52,482 nucleotides of DNA from NCBI GenBank assembly GCA_051453625.1, contig JBOZIK010000001.1:131124396-131176877 (forward strand), in the 5' to 3' direction. How positions within the stretch are numbered: position 1 is the stretch's first letter; every line of letters starts with the position of its first letter. The notes below the pieces were generated by a model that saw nothing but the letters and a program-made list of their open reading frames with translations, did not search any database and was not told the origin of the DNA. This document shows, piece after piece, positions 22,157 through 34,260 of the stretch. A program made the position numbers and the translations under genes. Source of the DNA: Welwitschia mirabilis. Its lineage: Eukaryota; Gnetophyta; Gnetopsida; Welwitschiales.

Positions 22157-22560
22157 CTCACCCTAAGAAGTGTCTTACAAAGCTTTCGATTCCAAAAAAT
22201 ATTCTTAATGTCTTTCATGTTTAATATCAAGCTTTGAATGAAATATAAGTTGTAACTCCTTTATATCATAAGTTTGATAAGAGATTGTTTGTCCATGAGT
22301 TATATGAATTTTTTATCTCTTATATTACCACTAAGTCTTATGGAGACAAAATGTCATGTGGTCATGCTAATCTAAAAGATCCTTATTTTTTTACTAAAAA
22401 TACATATCTTAAGTTAAATGATAGAAAGCTTCTTAATTTTACTAAACATTTTAAAGAGCCCTCAAAATCTTCTTGATCCATTCTTTGAGTTATGCCTTGC
22501 ATGCATTGTATAATGATACTCATGATTTATAATGTTTTAATAAGAGAGTATTCTTTAATG
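22157..22560 (+). other. Decayed coding-like sequence, right half
   Basis: Continuation of the frame cut at 14181: it reads PKKCLTKLSIPKNILNVFHV, then an open piece 22285-22476 (FVHELYEFFISYITTKSYGD ... NFTKHFKEPSKSS). No domain is recognised. It leads without a clear boundary into the 3' region of the older Athila-like copy, so it may be internal sequence of that copy. Confidence 0.4.
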
Positions 22561-25500
22561 AGATCTATCACTTCTTTATTTCTTATTTAAATTATAAAAT
22601 TTGTGCTATTAAAATTTTTATCATTTTGCTCTCTCTTCCTCCAATTGATTTTACTCAAAAATGATTGTATATATTTTATGTTTTATCAATTAGTAAATAT
22701 TTATTTTGGTTCTTATTTTTCTAAAAGAATGCAATATCCTAAGACTATAGCCTTAGAAATAAATTTTTTTTTTTAAATAAAAGTATTGAATAGATTTTAG
22801 TATTTGAATAAAATTTATTTTTAGTTTGCTTTAGTGTTTCCTTTTCGCTCTTATGTTTTTATGATTTTGACTTTGGTTTTTGTTCTAAGCAATAAATTAA
22901 TCTTAAAATGGTTAGGTCCTTACCTTACTAAGAAAGTAGATTTCAATGGTTTTGTTGAGATTTCTAGCTTAATCACTAAAGAGATTTAGAAAGTTAATGA
23001 ATAAAGGTTAAAAATATATGAGCATCCTTCTGATATAAACATGACAAAAGCACTAGCCTTAAAGGTTCCCCTCGATAAGGAGAGCTTTTTCCTTACCCTT
23101 ATCTGAATTTTTCTCTTAGCTTATTTCTTTGAAGGCCATTATAACATTACTTGATCATGTTTTAAACATGACTTATGTATTTATTTTACTTCCCTGATTA
23201 GTCTTTGTACTTAGGCATTTTATAGTGGTAAAATTGGATTCACCCAATCTTAAGACACTCATAGGTCTATGAACTTAATTTTGAAGGAAGATGCTTTATT
23301 TCTTATGTTTTTCTCAATGATGAAAGATCTTAGATTATTTTAAGGGTATTCTTTTCTATATTTTATCTTATTACTTCACCTTCGATGTTTGATCATGTGG
23401 AATTTATCTTATAAAAAAAAGAAAATATAAGAAAATAAAAGAATGTGAAATAAGACCATGATGTCTTACCGCAAGTACACCGAGGTAAATTTTCTTGAGA
23501 GGGGCCTTTGGCAGTGTAATATGGTAGCTATGGGAACTCCACTGGAAGGTTAATTGTTCATGCTTTACAGGTCCTTTCTTCTGACTGTGGTTGTATACCA
23601 CTTATCATAGATGGTATAATAATAAAAACTTTGAGACTACGAGATTAGTGATATTCCTGGTGTTATCAGAGACATTGCTTGTTTTCCTAGACTCTTAGTA
23701 TTTTTACATGATCATTTCATTTCTAAGGATTTAGGTGTTTATTTTGAGATGTAAGCAGGTGAGTTCATTTTTGAGCAATTATTTAATCTTATTTTTTAAA
23801 GCATTTGATTTTTAGCATCGTCATAACCACTACCTTATAAAATGGAATTTTACCTATGTATACATTTAGTCATGTAATTTTAATCAAGTGATGTTATGAT
23901 TTTTTCCATGGGAGTCTGCTAAGTTCAAATTTAGGGTAGGTAGGATATCTTCTTGATGTTCCTTATGTCCATTCTTTCTATTTTCTTTTATTGTTTAGTT
24001 AAATATTTCAAAGTCATTTCTGTATTTTCTTATCATATTAGGACTTTAACATTTAATAGTTTCATTATATAGTTTTCAATAAAGAGTTAATTTCTTAATT
24101 AAATGAGTTTCTTTGTAAATTTTATGTTATTCATTTTTAGTCTTTTGGAGTTCTAAACGCTGTTCATCATCATTTTTGTGAAGGAATATTTCCTAGATAC
24201 TCATGAATCTGCTTCATTCCAAATAGCACTTTTTCATATTTGTCAAAATGTTTTCTAGATCATTATTTTTCAAATCTGATATCTCTGCACTAAACTCTGC
24301 ACTTAATTCATCAATTATCAAGATTGAAAAATAGGCATCGTCCATCTTCTCATTTCGACATACTGATTTTCATTTGATTTCTTTGCTTCATTAGCCAATA
24401 TGAGATATATTATTTTTCTCAAGGAAGGGTAAGACTCATTTCAAAACTCATTTTCATAATTTTTTTGAGTTATTTTAGAGCTTTCATGAGATATAATTTT
24501 TGTAATTTTTACTTCATACACATGATACATTACATGTTATTTTACTATGTGATATGTTTGAGATTATCTATGAGCCTATTTTATAATTTTCAAATTGATC
24601 TTTTTAAGATAATTTGGCTCACAATTCTAGTTGTTTGCCTAGTTTTGTTAGGAACTAACAAAGACTAAGTGGAGGGCTATGAGGCGCTACCAAATTATAT
24701 GTATTTAATGGGGTTTTATGAGCTATTTTGTAGGACATTTGTACAGCTTTAGATGCAATTCTGAGGATTATGAAGAGTCGAGGAATGATCATTGAAATAT
24801 TCAATTCTTGGCATATTCAGAGGCATTTCAGGTACTTTCTAATGTTCAGCACATTAGAGGAATATCAATAATGCTAGAGCTAATTTATCTTGAGTTGAAA
24901 AGATAAGGAGGACTATTATCTCCATGACAGTCAAGACAACAACCATGTACATGTCAAATGGGATACTGACATGGACTATAGCTAGAACCAATGAAGATCT
25001 CTTTTCTAAGGGTGTCTCCTCTAGGTCGTCCCCATGACAGTTAGAACGACACCTAAAAAGGCCAGTTGGCCTTCATCTGTTTCACCTATCTTAGATTGGA
25101 GCATGTTTTTCAGTGTATTTCATGTGACAGTTTTGCCTTCTATGTTGTATACATAAAACCCCCCTCAACCTTCCTATTCATTTTCGATGCATTAGAAATT
25201 CTCATGACAAGAGATCAAAGGATGAGAGATCTATCTTGTAAGTTGTAGAAAGACGTCTCCTTGGTGAAGGGCTATGCATCCTCCACTAAGACATAACTAT
25301 TTTGTAACCCAAATGCTAGTTTAATTCTTAATATGAAAACTTTTTTTTGGTGAATTTATATATTTAATTTCCTTTATGATTTATGTTGTTATTAATTTGA
25401 TGATAGTCTCATTAAAGATATAGGTTTTAAGGATAACCTTCATTAATGTTGATGAAACTAATTTAGAAGCATTTTACATTACACTTTATCTAACTCACAT

Positions 25501-25843
25501 GATAGCTTAAGTTGGTATTCGTTAGTGACAGTCTCCCTAGTTGACTTAGGTTATATAGGGCTCATCTTCCTAACAAGTCGATTTGGTAACAGGATAGGTG
25601 TTCATCTAGGTTTAGTCGGATTTGCATTACATTGCATATTTATTTTGTTACATTGTACCTAAGTTTCAGATATCATATTCTCTTCGAAAATTAATTCTCC
25701 TTCTTATCTCACATGCCTTTAATAGATTTATGACATTTAAGTCACTCCCATCTATACTAGTGTGTTGTATTTTTCAATATATCTATTTTTATTAATAGGA
25801 TTTAGTAAGACGTAAAGGATTGCAAAAATTACGCACCACAACA
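22561..25843 (+). mobile_element. 3' part of an older Athila-like copy of the same family
   Basis: Collinear with 18940-22156 of the younger element. An integrase-end remnant lies at about 22890-23060 (GPYLTKKVDFNGFVEISSLI ... KVNE). The conserved block equivalent to 19920-20040 is at 23455-23580, the AGGAACTAACAAAGAC box at 24649, a polypurine tract at 24668 and the 3' LTR at 24680-25843. No 5' LTR of this copy was found. It is more diverged than the younger element, which landed beside or inside it. Confidence 0.8.
24680..25843 (+). repeat. LTR of the older Athila-like copy
   Basis: About 1164 bp, begins TGAGGCGCTACCAA (decayed TGTTGCACTGCCAA) and ends CACCACAACA. It contains GTCGTCCCCATGAC at 25025-25038 and a TATA-like TATACATAA near 25148. 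Shares blocks with both younger LTRs, e.g. GGGGTTTTATGA at the start. Confidence 0.85.
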
Positions 25844-25888
25844 TAACAACATAAAATGTAATAATAAAAGAACAAAAAAGAATGATTC

Positions 25889-25945
25889 TGTGTGTGAGTG
25901 TGTGTGTATATATGTGAGTGAGAGAAAGAGAGAGAGTGAGTAAGA

Positions 25946-25976
<31 letters not shown>
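25889..25976. repeat. Compound (GT)n/(GA)n microsatellite
   Basis: Runs of GT, GA and mixed TGTGAG follow each other directly after the older LTR. The three overlapping long minus-strand frames here are low-complexity artefacts, not genes. Confidence 0.95.
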
Positions 25977-25977
<1 letters not shown>

Positions 25978-26080
25978 AAATGACAGATAGAGAAATACAA
26001 TCCCATACCACATCTACTATAGATACACACTTTTTCGATACCAAGATGCTATGGGTTATTTTTATTTAAATAGTATGGGC

Positions 26081-26260
26081 TTTTTTTTATTTTTTTTTGA
26101 GGGAAATAATTGGTAAGTAGGTATGTGCCACACAAACATCCAATGGCACTTGGGCCCATGTAATTTTTCAAACTATGTGCCCCTACCAACATGGAGGTTT
26201 AAACTTGAAACCTTAAGTTCTATATGTCCAAGCCTTAACCATTGTAGCAATCAATTTTGG
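26081..26260 (-). mobile_element. tRNA-derived SINE, minus strand
   Basis: Read on the minus strand, a tRNA-like head has an A box (TGCTACAATGGTTAAGGC, 26249-26232) and a B box (GGTTTCAAGTTTAAACC, 26212-26196) about 30 bases apart. An unrelated body of about 95 bases and an A-rich tail (A9 T A8 type, 26098-26081) follow. The flanks carry an imperfect 11-base target duplication, ATAGTATGGGC at 26070-26080 and ATAGTATAAGC at 26261-26271. Pol III internal promoter boxes, an A-tail and target duplications are the hallmarks of SINEs mobilised by LINEs. I cannot name the family. At about 180 bp the length is typical. Confidence 0.75.
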
Positions 26261-26271
26261 ATAGTATAAGC

Positions 26272-27989
26272 CATTAATTACAACCATTAGATTTAGGTAT
26301 TTGTAATCAACGATTATTATTATGACATATGACTTACAATCTAACAATACATGTGGTAAAAATACATAAGAAATATTTAATAAGAGCAAGGCTAAAGTTA
26401 ACTTCTAATAGACTCCTAAGTATAGCTTAATATTATGAGATTCCATTTTCAAGGTAAGAAGAAATTATCCCTTTTGACATCTGCATTAAAGAAATCCTAA
26501 AATAAACATAGTATGATTTGTTATCACATATAACATTTTTTCACTTCAAGGAAAATCATGTAGGCTTCAAAAATGGCTAAAAAAGATGCATTGTTTAATA
26601 AGTCCTCTGAACCATGTCTCCTCGAGACTATAGTACCTTTTGTACATCATCATGTTTGCAAGATTCTTATGAGTATGAAGTAAATCCACCTACAAGTCTT
26701 CATGCTCAAAGGCTAGTTAAATAAAATGATATCTCATCTTCATGTATTTGGTTCTAAAGTTTTAATATTTTCAACCTTTTATTTAATGAACTTCAATATT
26801 ATCAAAATTCCATGTAAAATCTATAAGGGATAACAAAGTGTTATTCTTACATAGGGTACAATATTTTAAAAATATAATTAATAGTAGAAGCTTTAAGGCT
26901 TAAAGTATCTCCCCTTCCTAAAGCTTATACATACACCCTCATCTCCACTGACGTAAAAAAAAAGGAGAGGAATTTCTAAAGTGTGAAATTAAAAAAAGAT
27001 CTTATTAAAGTATGCTTATAAAGGTATGTTTAAATACTACTTATGGTATTTAGTGAGTAGCTTTATTATGTTATAAAAAGTAACATTTCCTATTAATAAT
27101 ATATTATATATAGCATTATTACTAATCTAAACTTGTAATAATTATTATTTATAAGTCTATTCTATTTTAATTTAATGTCATTATAATATGATGTTGTTTT
27201 CTTCAAATTTACAAATATGTTATTTAATGATGAGTGGTCATAAATGGATGGATGGATATTCTATGAGATGATTTAAAAAACCATACATTAATTTTATAGT
27301 GTATTACATGTCCTCTACCTAACTTGTTATCACTAAAATCTAGAGATGCATTTTCCTATAAATAAACACCTTTAAAAAATCATGCATTATTCCAACCGAG
27401 TTTGAGCTTTGTTTTAAGTTGACATATTTTGTTCCAATATGCATATAGCTATGAAAATGTATAAATATTCATTATAGATAACTTTTGAGTAATGTTTTTC
27501 TCTCTAACTAATTATGTTTTGACTTGTCTTGGAATCTTGTTTTCATGCTTTTTTTAAGCTCATTAAGTATAGTAATAATATTACACAAAAGGTTTGAACC
27601 TATACATAGTTGAAGTTTGATCCTCAATATATGCCTACCATGGTATGGTTGCATTTGTGGGGACAAGCTCCCACATAGCACATAGAGCGTAACTAATAGA
27701 GTTAAAAATTGTTGGTATATATTTAGTCGTGCGTATGATGAAGACATACATACTGATAATAATATCTACTTCTATATTCACCATAGGGCTTGTGATTGCA
27801 TTGATTAGATGGACTCCCATGTGGCACATAGAATATAACTAGTAGAAATGATGATAAAAAATGAGATTTCTAGTACTAATGTTTATCATGTCAGACCCCC
27901 AAAAAAAAAAAAAATACTAGTAAGGTTTACAATATTATTTTTTATTCTAACTTAAGATTTTTCTTGGGTCATGTTTCCTTTAGCTCCAA
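26272..27989. other. AT-rich intergenic or unrecognised decayed repeat
   Basis: No supported gene. Two overlapping minus-strand frames (27508-27829) read past pieces like PTNATIPW without a known domain. A poly-A run at 27899-27913 may mark the end of a retroposed sequence. It may include the continuation of the copia element (integrase region), but no integrase motif was found. Confidence 0.5.
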
Positions 27990-29235
27990 GATGGTTAATA
28001 ATGCTTTCTTGTATTTCATGTTTATTTGTTGGCTTAGTTTTTTTTATTTTCTCATATTATATTATTTTCTATATGTTCATCCCCTAAACTTGAGGTAAGT
28101 CCTTTATAGAGCCATGTTTTGGCTAATATTGACTCCCATGTGTAGAAGTTAATAATCTCAATAGAAAGTTAGAGGACATTTTGTTGTACAATAATGACAA
28201 TATAAGTACTATAGTAATATCAATTTTTATTTAAATATAAAATTATGTATTTTTTCTTATAATAGTTATTGTTCTTGTACCATGAAAGTTAACGAAAAAT
28301 AATAATTGAATGTTTAACTTGTAATTCTAATGTAAATTTAATTATTGTATCTCTTATGCCATGTTCATTAGTACAAGTTAATGTAGAATAATTATAAATA
28401 TATTTTCTTGCATTTATTATTATTAGAATGGACTTTTGAAGTAATAATTAAATAGGAATTTCAACTAATAATGTCATCATGTATTAATCATTCTAAAACT
28501 TTTATATTTTATATATTTTTTAGGGTCTGATTAAAGTTGGATCCTACATTTTGGTCCACATGTGTCATTATGAACCAATACCTATTTATTATTGACTCCC
28601 CCTTAGAACTTGAATAGTTGCTTTCTTATGTACCTTTTCCATTTGATCATCTTAGCAAATTGGGTTTCTTATATCACTACTAAAATGTGCTACTTTACTT
28701 AAGATATTTGCTAGTGCCTATAGCATTTTAAAGTTTATATGCCCTAATCTTTAATGACATTTTATTAGTTCTAGGTTACTTGAGCTAATTCTTATACTAT
28801 AGTATTTTTATGAGATACAAACTATGTTGTGCCTTAGGATTTATTTATCATAGCCTTTCCTTTTTTTTTATCTTGGAACAAATTCCATTTTACGAAATAA
28901 ACACCACCTTAATCCCTCATGCAATAGCATTGTTATGAAAATAAGATTCATGGTCAAATTGAATAGGTATAGGACATCTCTAATTATCACTCTTAATAAT
29001 ATTACAAATCTAGAAATCTTGGCCACTAATTTTGTTCCATCTCCTATGGCCATGCGATATGAATAACCATTGGTTTAGGTTTTTTTTTTAAGAAGACTTT
29101 TATTATCACTCATGTCATAAGTTGCTTCAGTATTAATAAACTCTTATGTAATGTATTGAGAATTCCAACAACTCTTAAAATATCTTGGTTCTTCTATTAT
29201 TACTTTTCCCCATAGGTTTATTTTTCTTTGTGAAA
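27990..29235 (-). mobile_element. Ty1/copia fragment, copy B of a tandem duplication
   Basis: The minus strand contains a degraded protease (INTEATYDMSDNKS near 29100-29140, for family DSGATxHMT). MAIGDGTKLVAK (about 29020-29053) and DVLYLFNLTMNLIFI (about 28940-28980) follow, equivalent to VxxGDG...LxNVLYVPxLxxNLLS. The pre-integrase phrase RLGHINFKM is near 28728-28760. This is the Ty1/copia protease to gag-pre-integrase stretch. A non-coding AT-rich half (28000-28560) follows. The unit repeats immediately to the right at a distance of 1240-1290 bp. Confidence 0.72.
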
Positions 29236-30525
29236 TTACATTACCTTTTTGTATTACATGTTTATCTATTGGCTTAATTTTTTCTATGTGATCATTTTGT
29301 ATTATTGTATATATGTTCATCCCCTGACCTTGAGATGAGCTCTTCTTGGAGTTGTGATGTGGTTAATATTAATTCATATGTATTGAAGTTAAGAATCTCC
29401 ATAGAAAGTTCAAGGCCATATAATTGTACAATAATGATAATATCATTTTTCATTTAAATTAAGGTTATGGATGTTTTTCTTATAATAGTTATTGTTTTTA
29501 TGCCATAAAAATTAATAAAAAATAATAGTTGCATGTTTTACTTATAATCCTAATGTAAATTTGATTCTTGTAGGACTTATGTCATGGTCATTAATGTAAG
29601 TTAATGTAGAATAACTATAAAGATATTTGCTTACATTTCTTATTATCAGAACAGATTACTAAAATAATAATTAAATAGGAATTTCAACCAATAATGTTAT
29701 CAATATGAGTATGTAGCATTACTTGCTTAATCATGTATGTTTAAGGTCATTCTCATAGTTAAGCAATTTCTTTATTAATCATACTAAAAATTTTATATTT
29801 TATGTATTTTTAAGGGTTTGATTAAATTCAAACCTACATATTGCTTTGCATATGTCATTGTGAACCAATTCCTTTTATTATTTATTCTCTTTTGGAACTA
29901 AGGTATTTGCTTTCTTCTGTATTTTTCTCATTTGATAATCTTTGCAAATTGGGTTTCTTGTATTACTACTAAAGTGTGGTACTTTACTCAAAATATCTGC
30001 TAGTGTTTTTAACATTGTAAAGTTGATATGCCCTAATATTAAATGATATTTTATTAGTTTTGGGTTAATTGAGCTAATTCTTATACCCTAGTATTTATGT
30101 GGGAAACTAACCATGTTGCGTCTTAGGGTTTTGTTTATCATAGCCTTTTACTTTTTGATATCAGAACACATTGCATTTTGTTGAACAAACACCACCTCAA
30201 TGCTTCATGCAATAGCATTTTTACAGAAATAAGATTCATGGTCAAAGTAGATAAGTAGAGGACATCTCTAGTTATCATTGTTGAGAAGTCTACTAATCTT
30301 GGCCATCAATTTGGTTCTATCTCCTATGGTCATGTGACATTGAAAATCATTGGTTTATGGGATTTTTGGAAGAGTTTTATTATTAGTCATGTGGCAAGAT
30401 GTGCTAGAATCAATAAAATAATAAATTTTCGTGGCACGTATTGATAATTCTAACAAATCTTGAGTTATCATGGGTTTTCTACTATTACTCTTTTACATAA
30501 TTTAACCTTCTTTGCTAATTTGTTA
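29236..30525 (-). mobile_element. Ty1/copia fragment, copy A of a tandem duplication
   Basis: Same order as copy B. Protease phrase FIDSSTSCHMTNNKTLPKI at 30361-30414 (the catalytic aspartate is kept, but the following S-G/A is changed), then HMTIGDRTKLMAK and the pre-integrase region at about 30000-30050. Matching landmarks: ATATGTTCATCCCCT at 28071 and 29311, TTGGGTTTCTT at 28660 and 29949. Copy A has about 50 extra bases near 29700-29755. Both copies are pseudogenes. Confidence 0.72.
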
Positions 30526-32225
30526 TTTGAATTCTCTAGATTATTTAGGCACTCGTTGGCTTTCAGTTCTTCTTCTTGTCTATGTGATTTTCATTTGTGC
30601 CTTTTGTTACTAACCCTAGTTTTGGTTCTTCCTATTTTTTACCTTTAGTTTAGCCTACTACAACATCTTAGTTATCAGTGTTTTCAATGTGTGGGGCTAT
30701 GGAGAATTTGATAAAGCCTTTTTGAATTCATTATATTAACTTTGTAAAACATGAAGCATAGTATATCTAAACATTCCTTCATTAGTTTGGATTTGTTGTT
30801 CTAATGATTAAGTACATAATTACAAGAGGGGTTTTTGACTTGAATATGAGGTTCTTAATTATCTTTCAACTAAATTTGAATAAGCTAATTAAAATAATAT
30901 GAAAGTAGGTCCCATTTGTAGAACATGTGGTTATATGTGTAGACTTATGAATTCATTAATTCTTCTTTATTAGGTTGGGTCCATGTGTAAGACTATTATG
31001 AAACCTTTAACAAACAAAACCAGATTTAATCTTTGTATATTTCTCATAAATTTCCTCCTCTTGATTTTGCATAAACAAAACCACATTCTTGTATGTAATG
31101 GCCTGTGTAGTTGGAGATTTTACATTTCATTTACATTTTTCCATAATAGAATATTTGTAATAATCATGATATTTTTCCATCATCTTATATATTTGGCTTA
31201 TACGATTTCCATCTGCAATTTTTAAAAAAATGCACAAGCCATTCATTAATATCCAAAAAAAAAAAGTAAACACCAAGCAGAAATCATAAGTTTACTGCAT
31301 TAAGTCCTATGTAACTTAACATTTATAAAAACAAAAAATAATAAAGAAAAGTCATATTTAATTGTCAACCTCAAAGATGCATAATTTAGCAATGAACATT
31401 TTTTTACCATTGTTTTCTCATAGATCTTTTCTTAGAATGTATTGCTACATTTTAGAGATTTGAAATATTTGTCCTTTACTAACTTGTGTTATGATCAGGA
31501 ATCCTCATTAATAATGTAATAATTGTATCTAAATATTTGCATTAAAGATGAATGAATGAATAGAACACCATACTCTATAGTATAAGAAAATGAATGACAA
31601 AATATATAACAGGTCTCATAATGTCTTTATTATTTTTAATCTTTTGTAACAAGACCAATACCATATTGTAATTGTAAATAAATGTCTCAATCCTCTAAGC
31701 TCCATCAATGGCTTAAAAATAAGAAAGTGGAAAAGGATAGAGCATAAGTAAAGAAAATATTAAATTAGGTTTAGGATTGATAGTTTTTATTTAAAACAAT
31801 AATGAGTTTAAAAGTTATCTCTTAGAAATGTAGAATTTTTTTTAGTTTCCCAAAAGAAGATTAAGATCATGAAATGCACAAGGAGTTTAATACAATGTTA
31901 GGTACTTCTTTATCAAGTCCTCTCCCATTTTTGTAGAATTGACAACATGATATTGTTAAATTGCGCATGTTCAAGTCCAACAAACTTAACAATTCTTAGA
32001 TGAACCTCTAAAATAATTATGCTTCTTCACATATACAAAGACATCAATATAATGAATGGGCAATGTTCCTTTGTAAGAAGAAACAAGAAAATTGATGAAT
32101 GTTATTCCTTCTAGAAGAAGTGAACCCACTAACATGATAAAGAATCCATGCTTTTCTTGAAAAACTTATAAGAACAAATTAAAGGTAACTCCCTCAATTA
32201 GAATTATGGCATTTTAAAAATAAAA
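30526..32225. other. AT-rich region without supported gene
   Basis: The minus strand just right of copia copy A (30530-30920) has Lys/Asn-rich frames that could be decayed copia gag, but no zinc knuckle was identified. The rest, to the start of the next LTR, is AT-rich with no recognisable motif. Confidence 0.45.
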
Positions 32226-33423
32226 TGTTTTAGATGGAATAACTTCATTTTGTCATTTCTCATCCTTTCATTTCCAATTTTTCTTATTGTCCATTCCTTA
32301 TCTTAAGTTTTAAATAAAATTAATTTCATTTTATAAAGTCACCTCACTCTTATTAAAACATTTTGAGAAGTTTCTAAAATGTTACAAATAATTTTTTATA
32401 TGTTTTAGAACAATTTTGAAATGTTTGAGGACCCTTGTCAGACCACTTTCTCCTTATTTTTAGTGGTCAAAATGAGTTTATTTTTACAAAGAAAACTTTG
32501 TATTATATTCTTAATAACTTCTTAATCCTCTTCCACAAATAACTCCCATTTTCCTCATTTAACTTCCAATTTATCTCCCCCTAAGTATTTTTAAAAACCT
32601 GTTAGTCTCCATTGAAAGAGAGAATTTTTGAAAGACCTTCTTTGCAAAGTATGAGCATCCTTTGTGAAGCAGCAATTATCTCATTTTTTTCATTCACAAA
32701 ATTTGTAAAAATTATTTATTTATACTTTAATACAATCCTTTCTTATTTTGTTATAAATTACCTTTTTATTTTTTAAACATGCTCTTTTGTCATTCCTGTT
32801 TATGTTTTTAGATTAGAATATGTTAGATTCACATTATTTTGGATTTCTACATTCATTCTTCAAGCCTTACAAAGAGATTTTTTAAAGCATTTGTTATATT
32901 GAATTAAATTTTTTCAAACAAGATTTTGTTTACCAGATAATGGTATTTTTATTTTTAAAAAGCTTTCTTCCCCTAAAAAAAAATTGTTTCAATTAACTAT
33001 CAAAATTAACCTCATTTCTTAAAGTTTTAAATTATTTCCCAAATCATATTTTTAACTTCTAAAACATTCCAAAATAATTTTCAGATTTCTTAAATACTCA
33101 TTTCAAATTATTAAAATCACTTGTTAGATAATTAATAATCTACATCTTTATTTTTAAGGGCTTACTCTTAAGACAAGTTTATGTCATTCCTTACTTATAT
33201 GTAAAAGAAACATTTCGAAGCTTTTACTCTTGTTGAAAATAATTTGAAATTTTGATTTTAGAATTTTATTTTTTGTAAGATAGCTACTTTTCACAACAAA
33301 ATAATTTATGCGAATTCAAAATTTTGAGTAAATTTAAAAAGAAAATCCTAGGCCAAAGGTACAAAAGAACAGAATTATTCAATCTAAAAATAAAATTAGA
33401 AATTACACAAAACTAACATAACA
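32226..33423 (+). repeat. 5' LTR of the Tat-like element
   Basis: Collinear with 43110-44376. Shared landmarks are CAAATAATTTT, TTTTTAGTGGTCAA (near 32455 and 43365), GAGAGAATTTTTGAAAG (near 32622 and 43534), GGGCTTACT (near 33158 and 44110) and TATGTCATTCCTT. It ends TAACA. A possible primer site, TGGTTCTAGAATGAGGG, begins at 33428; the matching tRNA was not identified. Confidence 0.75.
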
Positions 33424-33486
33424 TATTTGGTTCTAGAATGAGGGTCATATTAGGAAAATGACATCAAAATTGATTTTCATAAATCC

Positions 33487-34260
33487 ATGCTATTAGAAAT
33501 AGGCCATAGGATTTCTTATCTTAATTCAGAAAAATATCTTGAGCTAATCATCAAGAATCTAATCAATCTTACATCAAAGAGACTTTACTTTATTTTATTA
33601 TTTAAAGAATTTTTAGAGTTCTATTTGAATAATCCTAAACAACTTATCCATTTTCTTACTGCAAAAAGGTTAAGAATTGATCCTACTATGTCTGCTAATA
33701 ATGGTAGCTCATATGAGAATCCAAAGGATGATAATACGACATCTAATAAAGAAGATAATTATTCAAATAACTATAAATAAGATTTAGATTATAAATTAAT
33801 TTTAGACATCCTTGATGCTAATTATAAATTTTGATAGAAATATAAAATAGATTTGTTTGACTCATGAAAAGATAGAAGCTCATGCTCATAAATTTATATG
33901 AAATACATGTTCTACCTATGATGAGAATATGTGAAAAGCCAACTAACGAGTTTTCTGCTTTGTGGGAAACTATTGATCAAATCAAAATTCCCTTCATAAT
34001 AAGGGAGGTCTTATTATTGTAGACATTACTAAACCACCCATTAATTCCTCTGTCCTATGGAGGTTCATCATTTCTTCCAACATTTTGGATTGTGATAACT
34101 TCACAAAAATTAAGGATCCTCTCATTTATATCCATAATTTTAACCATATGTGTTGCCTCCATGAGACAGATTTAGATATTGCTTGTTATTATTATGAAAA
34201 TCTATTTAAAAACACACATTGGAGTAATATCATAAATTACCACCTTAATCTATCATAATT
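33487..34260 (+). pseudogene. gag-like remnant of the Tat-like element
   Basis: An open plus-strand piece at 33487-33780 (97 codons, Asn/Lys/Asp-rich tail) is followed by a frame with DPLIYIHNFNHMCCLHETDL (about 34115-34175). That phrase resembles the Tat gag motif DPxxHLxxFNxMCxxYExxD. Several stops follow. The zinc knuckle was not found. Confidence 0.55.

Noticed and set aside
25752-26044. Three overlapping minus-strand frames rich in Ser-Leu and Thr-His
   Set aside because: They translate the GT/GA microsatellite in three frames.
26196-26249. A functional tRNA gene
   Set aside because: A and B boxes are present, but no cloverleaf can be drawn and an A-tail with target duplications follows. 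A SINE fits better.
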